DNA of 64,000 nucleotides, taken from NCBI RefSeq assembly GCF_000829415.1, contig NZ_AP014637.1, forward strand, positions 5,721,001-5,785,000, given 5' to 3'. Positions 58,141 through 64,000 of the stretch are shown here, in pieces (position 1 is the first letter of the stretch; the number at the start of each line of letters is the position of its first letter). The translations under genes and the position numbers were made by a program. Below the pieces are notes generated by a model, which worked only from the letters and a program-made list of their open reading frames with translations, did no database searches and was not told the origin of the DNA. The stretch comes from Pseudomonas sp. StFLB209. GTDB taxonomy: Bacteria; Pseudomonadota; Gammaproteobacteria; Pseudomonadales; Pseudomonadaceae.

Positions 58141-58980
58141 TTATTTTTTCACAGCGCGGCGGTTCAGCACTGGCGAGCCATCGGCGGCGCGGCTCAGCTC
58201 GACCGGCAGAACCTTGGGCAGCAGGCTCAGCAGGTAGTCCAGCCGTTGGCTGTCGAAGCTGCCGGTGACCGGCAGTTGCGCCAGGCCCGGGTCGCCAAGC
58301 GCAATTGGCAAGCCAGTGTGGCGTTCAATGGCATCGAGCACTTCGCCCAGCGGCGTGCGATCAAACACCAACCGGCCTTCAGTCCAGGCGCCGACTCCCT
58401 GGACATCGACTGCGCCGGGTGCAGTGACCCGGCCATGGCTGACCAGCACCTGCTGGCCCGCCACCAGTGCCACGGCGCTGTCTGCGCCTGCCACCCTGAC
58501 CTTGCCCTGCTCAACGCTGACACGCGCATCATCGCCATGCCGGCTGACGTTGTAACGGGTGCCCAGCACGCTGATCTGCGCGGCACCGGCCTGTGTCTGG
58601 AATGGCCGGTAAGTGGCCGGCGCGACCTCGAACAGCGCCTGACCGGCCAGCAGCTGCACACGGCGGCTGCGCAGATGCCAGCCCACCGTGACCTGGCTGG
58701 CGCCATCAAGGGTCACGACGCTGCCATCGGCCAGTGCCAGGCGCTGCAACTGGCCACGGGCAGTGGCGTACTGCTCGGTGCGATAGGCCGGGTCCAGCCA
58801 CCACAGACCGGCGGCCAGACCGAGGATCATCAAGCCGATGCCAAGGGTGGCGGGCGCCGGCCGGCGGTTTTTCTTCACCGGTGAAGGCAGCGGGAAACGC
58901 TGTTTGAGTTGCTCGCGGTGGCGTGCGATGGCGTGCTCGGCAGCCGTCGGTTCAACGTGTTGCGAAACGGGTCGGGTCAT
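58141..58980 (-). CDS. FecR-domain sigma regulator with short N-terminus
   Basis: A 279-residue single-span protein. The TM helix is near residues 45-62 (TLGIGLMILGLAAGLWWL); the periplasmic FecR domain reads GQLQRLALADGSVVTLDGASQVTVGW, then ALFEVAPATYRPFQTQAG, then VLGTRYNVSRHGDDARVSVEQGKVRV; the C-terminal segment follows. The cytoplasmic part (MTRPVSQHVEPTAAEHAIARHREQLKQRF) lacks the tryptophan-containing DUF4880 pattern seen in the FecR at 20386. It may bind sigma differently. The ATG at 58980 overlaps the sigma stop (ATGA). Confidence 0.88.
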   Translation of the reverse strand: MTRPVSQHVEPTAAEHAIARHREQLKQRFPLPSPVKKNRRPAPATLGIGLMILGLAAGLWWLDPAYRTEQYATARGQLQRLALADGSVVTLDGASQVTVGWHLRSRRVQLLAGQALFEVAPATYRPFQTQAGAAQISVLGTRYNVSRHGDDARVSVEQGKVRVAGADSAVALVAGQQVLVSHGRVTAPGAVDVQGVGAWTEGRLVFDRTPLGEVLDAIERHTGLPIALGDPGLAQLPVTGSFDSQRLDYLLSLLPKVLPVELSRAADGSPVLNRRAVKK

Positions 58981-59501
58981 GAAGAGACGCTCGTCTGGTC
59001 CAGCCATTGCAGGCACTTGCGCATGCCCACCTTGAGATGCTTTTCCACCGCCTTGACGGAGATCCCCATCCGCTCGGCCACTTCCTGCTGCGACAGCTCA
59101 TGGAGTTTGTGCATCACGAACACCTGCTGGCAACGCAGCGGCAAGCGTTCGATGGCCGCGCACAGCTGTTCCAGTTCGACACCTGCCGCATGGTGACGCT
59201 CCGGCCCTGGCGCCTGGCTGTGAATGTCGGGCAACTGCGCCTGGTCGTCGACCCACGCCTGGCGCCGGCGCTCGCTGCGATAGTGGCTGACAGCGCGGTC
59301 ATGGGTGATCTTGCGCAACAACGCCAAGGGCACTTTGACGCCGTCCTTTTCTGGCGCTTCGAGCAGTTGCAGGCACACATCGTGGACCACTTCACGCGCC
59401 GCATGCCGGTCACCGAAACGGCGGCGCAGCGAATCCACCAGATCGTCATAGTGATGAACCAGCCAGGCAACCAGAGTCGATGGGGTCGGTGTACGGGACA
59501 C
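58977..59501 (-). CDS. ECF sigma factor, FecI/PvdS group
   Basis: A 174-residue ECF sigma factor. Region 2 is HHYDDLVDSLRRRFGDRHAAREVVHDVCLQLLE and region 4 is LPLRCQQVFVMHKLHELSQQEVAERMGISVKAVEKHLKVGM, where the helix-turn-helix recognises the -35. The start is GTG at 59501 (VSRTPTPSTL) by family length; no strong ribosome-binding site is visible. A TGA...TCA Fur-like box lies about 39 bp upstream. It controls, by position, the IutA-like receptor gene. Confidence 0.9.
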   Translation of the reverse strand: MSRTPTPSTLVAWLVHHYDDLVDSLRRRFGDRHAAREVVHDVCLQLLEAPEKDGVKVPLALLRKITHDRAVSHYRSERRRQAWVDDQAQLPDIHSQAPGPERHHAAGVELEQLCAAIERLPLRCQQVFVMHKLHELSQQEVAERMGISVKAVEKHLKVGMRKCLQWLDQTSVSS

Positions 59502-59539
59502 AATCGCAAGCCACGCAGTGAACGGCTCGCAAATATAAG

Positions 59540-59554
59540 TGAGAACTCTTTTCA
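59540..59554. promoter_or_regulatory. Putative Fur box upstream of the second ECF sigma gene
   Basis: TGAGAACTCTTTTCA has the terminal TGA/TCA of a 7-1-7 Fur site with degenerate inner positions. It is 39 bp upstream of the sigma GTG. Confidence 0.45.
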
Positions 59555-59789
59555 ATTGAAGCTTTAGTAGCGATTTGTAATCGCCACCGCAAAACCTTGT
59601 GTGGCGCGCTGGCTCTGATGAGCCAAGACACCGCCCGACAGCCTCGCAGGCCGCGCCAGAGCCTTTCACCTTTAAAAGTCATCATACAATCACGAGATCT
59701 TTATCCCTTTTTCTCCGCCCAAGCGACGAAAAAAGCATATTCACAGCGAGAAAAAATAGATTATTACAAATGTCATAACACAACACGGG

Positions 59790-59840
59790 TTGACATATCC
59801 CCTTTATGACCCGAATAATCGGCCCACGTTGTATGACAAC
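59790..59840 (+). promoter_or_regulatory. Promoter-like site with GntR-type operator, no downstream gene
   Basis: TTGACA at 59790-59795 followed about 17 bases later by an AATAAT-like -10. Next comes the palindrome GTTGT-ATG-ACAAC (59828-59840), which resembles the TNGTNNNACNA operator core of FCD-type GntR regulators. It points right, but no recognisable gene follows before the convergent GntR gene at 60233. Confidence 0.45.
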
Positions 59841-60076
59841 TTACGTTGCAAGGCCCCCAATAATTACAAGCAGGCCACCATGCCCCTTACCCGCATCTAC
59901 ATCGAGCAATGCATTTTTCGCAGCGTCATGCCTGTAATCGCGATCGCTCCTGCGCGGCCCCGGCTCGTCTCACGTGGACCTGTTTCCTTTTCGAGCAGTC
60001 GGGTGCCTCCTCGCACCCGTCACAGCGGATCAGTAGTGGCGACGCTATCCAGGCTGTTTTTGCTCGCTTTACCCAC

Positions 60077-60190
60077 GGCACCTCTAAAAACTACCTGCTG
60101 GCTGGACGCCTGCGGCGCTACGCGCGCCATCGCTGCGCTGGCTGCCTCGCCCAGGTTTTTAGAGGCACCCTCGTTTTTAGAGGCACCCTC
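60077..60190. repeat. Inverted plus tandem direct repeat, MITE-like
   Basis: GTTTTTAGAGGCACCCTC occurs twice without a gap (60155-60172, 60173-60190). A complementary arm, CCTCTAAAAAC, lies at 60081-60091, giving a roughly 90-bp inverted unit with a GC-rich centre. Possibly a small transposable element end. Confidence 0.5.
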
Positions 60191-60232
60191 CAGCACCAGC
60201 AGCCTGCCCTGTCCGGCGTGGCGTGCAGCCGT

Positions 60233-60967
60233 CTAAGGCGCGTACTGCGCCTGAGTCCTGCGCAGCCTCATGCGGCTGTTGTTCAAATGCAGGTACATCG
60301 CCGCACGGGCGGCATCGGCATCGCTGTTGGCGATGGCATCAAAGATTTGCCGATGCTCATCGTTGATCCCCTGCAGGTACGCACGCCGGTCGCTTTGCCC
60401 GGTGTAGGCGGAGTTCATCCGGGTTCGCGGAATCAGCTTGGTGCCCAGGTGCTTCATGATGTCGATCAGGTAAACATTGCCGCTGGCCTTGGCGATTTTC
60501 AGATGGAACTGGAAGTCGGCATTGATGGTGCTGCCGGATTTCTCCGGACCTTCGAGCAAGGCGTCGAAGGCGCGTTTGAGCTCCTGCAGGTCCTCGGGGC
60601 TGCGCCGCTCGGCAGCCATGCCGGCGGCTTCGACTTCAAGGCTGAGGCGAAACTCCAGAAGGTTGAGTACGTCAGCCAGGGTGGCGATGGTCGCCGGCCC
60701 CACGCTGAAGCCTTCCGGGGCCGGCATGTCCAGGACAAAGGTCCCGACCCCGTGACGGGTTTCGACCAGCCCGGCGGCCTGCAGGCGCGACAGGGCATCA
60801 CGCACCACCGTGCGACTGACACCTTCGGCCTGCATGATATGGACTTCGGCGGGCAGTTTTTCCCCACGCTGCAGTTCGCCGCTGCGCATCCGCTGGGCGA
60901 AGCGGTCTACCAGGCTTTCGGCCAGGCGGCGATGGTTCTTTTGCGAGATCAGGAGGTTGTCGGACAT
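60233..60967 (-). CDS. GntR/FCD transcriptional regulator
   Basis: A 244-residue regulator. GntR wing-helix (KLPAEVHIMQAEGVSRTVVRDALSRLQAAGLVETRHGVGTFVLD), then a helical FCD effector domain with the metal-binding-type pattern (LLEFRLSLEVEAAGMAAERR, NADFQFHLKIAKASGNVYLIDIMKHLG, RAYLQGINDEHRQIFDAIANSDADAARAAMYLHL). This is the group that senses sugar acids or other carboxylates. The start at 60967 has GAGG six bases upstream. Its nearest relative appears to be the divergent gene at 61117. No dehydratase, transporter or aldolase operon lies beside it, which is unusual. Confidence 0.92.
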   Translation of the reverse strand: MSDNLLISQKNHRRLAESLVDRFAQRMRSGELQRGEKLPAEVHIMQAEGVSRTVVRDALSRLQAAGLVETRHGVGTFVLDMPAPEGFSVGPATIATLADVLNLLEFRLSLEVEAAGMAAERRSPEDLQELKRAFDALLEGPEKSGSTINADFQFHLKIAKASGNVYLIDIMKHLGTKLIPRTRMNSAYTGQSDRRAYLQGINDEHRQIFDAIANSDADAARAAMYLHLNNSRMRLRRTQAQYAP

Positions 60968-61028
60968 TGCAGCCTCGTTTTTGTCGAATGCGCGAGTATA
61001 GGCCGGCATGCTGGCAAACATGTGAAAA

Positions 61029-61040
61029 GGTCGTCAGACC
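61029..61040. promoter_or_regulatory. Putative operator between the two GntR genes
   Basis: GGTC-GTCA-GACC inverted repeat in the 149-bp divergent region. Short and GC-rich; candidate autoregulatory site for one or both FCD proteins. Confidence 0.35.
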
Positions 61041-61116
61041 ACCGGTCCTTCATTTAGCTAAAATACCTCATCAGTGCGGTTATAATCCGCTCCCCTACAG
61101 GATCCGACCCATAGAC

Positions 61117-61842
61117 ATGGACCACTCTTCTTCGCCTCCAGGGCAGCGCAAGAAAAACCTGACCCAGCAACTGGTTGCCGAGTTTTCCCGCAAAATCCGC
61201 GAAGGCGAGATCCAGAGCGGCGAAAAGCTGCCTACCGAGCAAGTCCTCACCCGCGAAAACGGGGTCAGCCGCACGGTAGTGCGCGAAGCCATGGCACGCT
61301 TGCAGGCCGAAGGGCTGGTAGAAACCCGCCACGGTATTGGCACGTTCGTGGTCGATGCCACTGCCCCGCGCAGCGCGCTGGCCGACGCGCCACCACAGGC
61401 CGCCGGCAGCCCTCAGGATGCGACCGCCATTCTTGAACTGCGCCTGAGCCTGGAGCCTGAAGCCGCCGCGCTCGCTGCCCGGCGGCGCAGCACCGAACAG
61501 CTGGCGAACATCGAACAGGCGCTCAGCGACCTGCAGAACTGCGCCGCGCGTGGCGCAGACACGGTAAAGGCCGACCATGAGTTTCATCGCAGCATCGCGC
61601 TGTGCACCGACAACAGCTTTTTCATTGATGTGATGAACCAGCTGGGCAGCAGTATCCTGCCACGTGTCGGCGTCGGTTTCGGCAATCTGCCGGTCGCGGC
61701 TGACAGCGGCGACCCCGGCGCCCAGACCCGCGAGCAAGAGCAGATCTACAGCGCCATTGCCCTGCAAGACCCGGAAGCCGCCAGGGCCGCGATGCGCCTG
61801 CATTTGCGCAACGGCCTGCTGCGGGTGTCGGGCAAACATTAG
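61117..61842 (+). CDS. GntR/FCD transcriptional regulator (paralogue)
   Basis: A 241-residue regulator, with DNA-binding part KLPTEQVLTRENGVSRTVVREAMARLQAEGLVETRHGIGTFVVD, nearly superimposable on that of the divergent gene at 60233. The FCD domain carries EFHRSIALCTDNSFFIDVMNQLG and EQEQIYSAIALQDPEAARAAMRLHL. The pair probably arose by duplication and inversion. A TATAAT box at 61081-61086 is a likely -10. The ATG at 61117 has only a weak site. Effector unknown. Confidence 0.9.
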   Translation: MDHSSSPPGQRKKNLTQQLVAEFSRKIREGEIQSGEKLPTEQVLTRENGVSRTVVREAMARLQAEGLVETRHGIGTFVVDATAPRSALADAPPQAAGSPQDATAILELRLSLEPEAAALAARRRSTEQLANIEQALSDLQNCAARGADTVKADHEFHRSIALCTDNSFFIDVMNQLGSSILPRVGVGFGNLPVAADSGDPGAQTREQEQIYSAIALQDPEAARAAMRLHLRNGLLRVSGKH

Positions 61843-62019
61843 GCTGCCCATTAGCCACTCACTGGCAGATCGTTTACCATGCCAGCCCGCCGGTTCAGCC
61901 AAGGCTGACCGGCAGTCGTCTGGCTGCCTGCGCAAAGGCCATGTCCCTGCCCTCCCCCTCTGTGTGTCTGTACGTATGAGCTACCCACACCCTGTCGCCA
62001 GCTGCGCTGATTCGTGCCA

Positions 62020-63042
62020 ATGAGGCTGTCGATTCTGGCGCTGCATGTCCTCTGGGTCAGCGCGTTGTTGCTGGCAGCCGTGATTGCCGGTGCCGCGATT
62101 GGCGAAACCCGCATCAGCCCCGAGGTGGTCAGTCAGATTCTGGCCAACAAGCTGTGGAATGCCGGTTACCCGGTGGACCCCATCGATGAAGGGATCATCT
62201 GGAACTACCGCCTGACCCGTGCGATTGTCGCCGCGGCCTGCGGTGCCGGGCTGGCTATCTCCGGGGTGGTATTGCAGTCGCTGCTGCGCAACCCGCTGGC
62301 CGAGCCCTACTTGCTGGGTATTTCCGCTGGTGCCTCGACCGGCGCAGTGCTGGTTGCCCTGCTCGGTATCGGTGCCGGGGCCATTTCACTGTCGGCCGGC
62401 GCATTTGTCGGCGCCATGGCCGCCTTCGCCATGGTCGCGTTGCTGGCTCGCGCCTCACAAGGCGCTGCGGCTGCCAGTCATATCATTCTTGCCGGGATCG
62501 CCGGCTCTCAGCTTTTCAATGCGCTGACCTCGTTCATGATCACCAAGTCGGCCAGTTCCGAGCAGGCCCGCGGCATCATGTTCTGGCTGCTGGGCAATCT
62601 CAGCGGCGTACGCTGGCACTCGGTGGCCCTGGCGGTGCCGGTGGTGCTGGTCGGGTTGCTGGTCTGCGTCTGGCATCGGCGGGCGCTGGATGCGTTCATG
62701 TTCGGCAGCGACTCGGCGGCCTCGCTGGGCATTGCGGTACGGCGAGTACAGATCATGCTGATTGGCTGCGCGGCGCTGGTGACCGCGGTGATGGTCTCGA
62801 TCGTCGGCTCGATTGGCTTCGTCGGCCTGGTGATTCCCCACGCCATACGCATGCTGGTTGGCGTGCGCCACGCCCGGCTGATACCGCTCAGCGCCTTGTG
62901 CGGGGCGTTGTTTCTGATTGCCGCCGATGTCCTGTCGCGTACCCTGATCAAGGGCCAGACCCTGCCCATCGGGGTCATTACCGCACTGATCGGCGCACCG
63001 GTTTTTGCGCTGATTCTGATTCGCGGCAACCGCTCACGATGA
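62020..63042 (+). CDS. FecCD-family ABC permease (BtuC-like)
   Basis: A 340-residue permease with about ten helices. NYRLTRAIVAAACGAGLAISGVVLQSLLRNPLAEPYLLGISAGASTGAV is the FecCD signature; GSIGFVGLVIPHAIRMLVGVRHARLIP is the coupling segment. It acts alone as a homodimer, since only one permease gene is present, in the manner of BtuC/HmuU. The next gene is its ATPase (ATGA overlap). A binding-protein gene is missing from the window. No ribosome-binding site is seen at 62020 (an upstream GTG at 62014 is alternative) and no cobalamin riboswitch was found, so cargo (vitamin B12, heme or siderophore) is undecided. Confidence 0.85.
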   Translation: MRLSILALHVLWVSALLLAAVIAGAAIGETRISPEVVSQILANKLWNAGYPVDPIDEGIIWNYRLTRAIVAAACGAGLAISGVVLQSLLRNPLAEPYLLGISAGASTGAVLVALLGIGAGAISLSAGAFVGAMAAFAMVALLARASQGAAAASHIILAGIAGSQLFNALTSFMITKSASSEQARGIMFWLLGNLSGVRWHSVALAVPVVLVGLLVCVWHRRALDAFMFGSDSAASLGIAVRRVQIMLIGCAALVTAVMVSIVGSIGFVGLVIPHAIRMLVGVRHARLIPLSALCGALFLIAADVLSRTLIKGQTLPIGVITALIGAPVFALILIRGNRSR

Positions 63043-63830
63043 ACGCCTTCTCCACACCACTGGACACCCCGGCGCTGAGCTGCACGGCGCTGAGCTATGG
63101 CATCAAGGGCCAGCTGCTGTTGCAGGAGGTCAGCCTCAGTGTGATACCGGGAGAGACCCTGGGCCTGGTCGGCCCCAACGGCTCGGGAAAATCGACTCTG
63201 CTCAAGCTGTTGTCCGGCATCCAGGCGGCGTCAGCTGGCGACGTGCAGCTGGGCGGCGAGCCGCTGCAGAAGCTGGGACGACGCAACGTTGCCCAGCGCT
63301 TGGCGGTGGTCGAGCAACAGGCGCAAACCGCCGACCACATTACGGTGCGCGATGTCGTGGAACTGGGACGAACGCCCTGGCTGTCGGCACTGCAACCCTG
63401 GGGGGCTGATGACCAACGAATCGTCCAGCAAGCGATGACCGATGTAGACCTGCTGCATCTGGCCGGCCGCCAGTGGCAGACGCTGTCCGGCGGTGAACGC
63501 CAGCGCACGCATATCGCCCGTGCCCTGGCCCAGCAACCGCAAGTGCTGCTACTGGATGAGCCGACCAATCATCTGGACATCCAGCATCAGCTCAATATTC
63601 TCGGGCGGGTCAAGCGCTTGTCGCTGACCACCGTGATCGCCCTGCACGACCTGAATCAGGCCCTGGAATGCGACCGCCTGGCCCTGCTCCACGACGGACG
63701 GCTGGTGGCGCTGGGCAAACCACTTGACGTGTTGACCCCGGAACGCCTGCGCAGCGCCTTTGGCGTGCAGGGCCACTGGCTGACCGACCCGCTGGACGGC
63801 AGCCAGATCCTGCGTTTGCGCCCGCTTTAA
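63039..63830 (+). CDS. ABC transporter ATP-binding protein (BtuD/FecE-like)
   Basis: A 263-residue ATPase. Walker A GPNGSGKST near residue 48, signature LSGGERQRTHIARAL, Walker B VLLLDEPTNHLD and the H-loop LHDLNQALECD are intact. Forms the importer with the permease encoded immediately upstream. Its stop codon overlaps the stop of the convergent gene at 63827 by two bases. Confidence 0.92.
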   Translation: MNAFSTPLDTPALSCTALSYGIKGQLLLQEVSLSVIPGETLGLVGPNGSGKSTLLKLLSGIQAASAGDVQLGGEPLQKLGRRNVAQRLAVVEQQAQTADHITVRDVVELGRTPWLSALQPWGADDQRIVQQAMTDVDLLHLAGRQWQTLSGGERQRTHIARALAQQPQVLLLDEPTNHLDIQHQLNILGRVKRLSLTTVIALHDLNQALECDRLALLHDGRLVALGKPLDVLTPERLRSAFGVQGHWLTDPLDGSQILRLRPL

Positions 63831-64000
63831 GGCAGTTGGCAGCCCTTCTTCTTCAGGCTTTCGATCACCCAGGAACGGTCATTGGTGCCCTCGGCAATCT
63901 GCTCCAGCTGTTTTTGCTCGGCACCGTGTTTGGCCGCCGCACGCTCGTAGACCTCAGCGACCTGGTCGTAAGGTACACACAGCAGGCCGTCTTCATCACC
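63827..64000 (-). CDS. C-terminal end of an unidentified protein (partial)
   Basis: The frame from the window edge reads GDEDGLLCVPYDQVAEVYER and continues without a stop to KKKGCQLP and TAA, giving 57 codons. The C-terminus has two Cys residues and looks helical. I do not recognise the family. The 5' end is outside the window. Confidence 0.6.
   Translation of the reverse strand, partial: GDEDGLLCVPYDQVAEVYERAAAKHGAEQKQLEQIAEGTNDRSWVIESLKKKGCQLP

Larger units (their letters stand above)
59502..60232. other. Gene-poor 731-bp region between the ECF sigma and GntR genes
   Basis: Contains the Fur-like box for the sigma gene (59540-59554), an AT-rich stretch 59680-59780, a promoter/operator pair pointing right (59790-59840), an unassignable frame starting at 59880, and the repeat unit at 60077-60190. 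No protein family is recognisable in any frame; the longest frames overlap the repeats and lack ribosome-binding sites. Confidence 0.6.

Noticed and set aside
61843-62019. Cobalamin riboswitch ahead of the BtuC-like permease
   Set aside because: The conserved B12-box elements are not found in this leader.

Overview
The window is a 64 kb chromosomal stretch of a Pseudomonas (high G+C, P. putida/P. fluorescens-like). This is inferred from the Pseudomonas-type HutH/HutU/HutI proteins, Pseudomonas REP-like elements (GTAGGAGCxGCTTTAGC type), a DUF2790 protein, and the density of TonB receptors, ECF sigma/FecR pairs and GntR/LysR regulators. It is a mosaic of catabolic, metal and iron modules; there is no prophage or integrative element in the window.

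Layout. 1-98: 3' end of an IS200/IS605-type element (last 26 codons of tnpB plus right-end hairpin). 155-1170: BCP-like peroxiredoxin and an exported NTF2-like protein. 1301-10816 (minus): histidine-utilisation cluster in transcription order hutI-hutG-hutU-hutH-permease-hutC-ggt, with two TGTATATACA operators upstream of hutI. HutG is of the arginase-fold formimidoylglutamase type, so the encoded route to glutamate is the four-step one. 10993-17300: pdxY, a carboxymuconolactone-decarboxylase-like protein, a dCache chemoreceptor, an orphan contractile-tail sheath protein and a UDG-fold-like protein. 17454-17778: two identical tRNA-Asn(GTT) genes, each with its own promoter and terminator. 17941-21402: an aldehyde dehydrogenase and an ECF sigma/FecR pair behind a Fur box, with no receptor beside it. 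21328-28941: a two-domain Asp/Glu racemase plus DAACS transporter with a divergent LysR gene, then a second DAACS transporter plus a fumarase-superfamily lyase with a divergent GntR gene. These look like two small acidic amino acid or dicarboxylate catabolic units.

29113-32994: a four-gene Fe-siderophore ABC importer (binding protein, two permeases, ATPase). 33075-34330: an exported SAM methyltransferase, then intergenic repeats and two tandem simple-repeat tracts. 34349-43646: a CzcCBA heavy-metal efflux operon with divergent CzcRS and a DUF411 protein. A DUF2790 gene downstream of czcA is separated from it by a 240-bp MITE with 23-bp perfect terminal inverted repeats. 43918-48031: an unrecognised protein, an MFS transporter and a hybrid histidine kinase.

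48252-55642: the most interesting block, a TonB receptor / M16-peptidase lipoprotein / YddA-like ABC transporter operon. It has the gene content of the E. coli yddAB-pqqL and Pectobacterium Fus (ferredoxin uptake and proteolysis) systems, with an STN signalling domain added to the receptor. 55633-59501 (minus): an IutA/RhtA-like siderophore receptor, also with STN, and its FecR/ECF sigma pair. 59502-60232: a long gene-free stretch with a strong promoter/operator leading nowhere and a tandem 18-bp repeat, probably the scar of a lost operon. 60233-61842: two divergent paralogous GntR/FCD regulators. 62020-64000: a second FecCD-type permease and its ATPase, then the C-terminal end of an unidentified protein.

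Iron acquisition is the dominant theme: three TonB/ABC import modules, two sigma/anti-sigma pairs and several Fur-box-like sites. Carbon/nitrogen scavenging from histidine, gamma-glutamyl compounds and acidic amino acids is the second theme.
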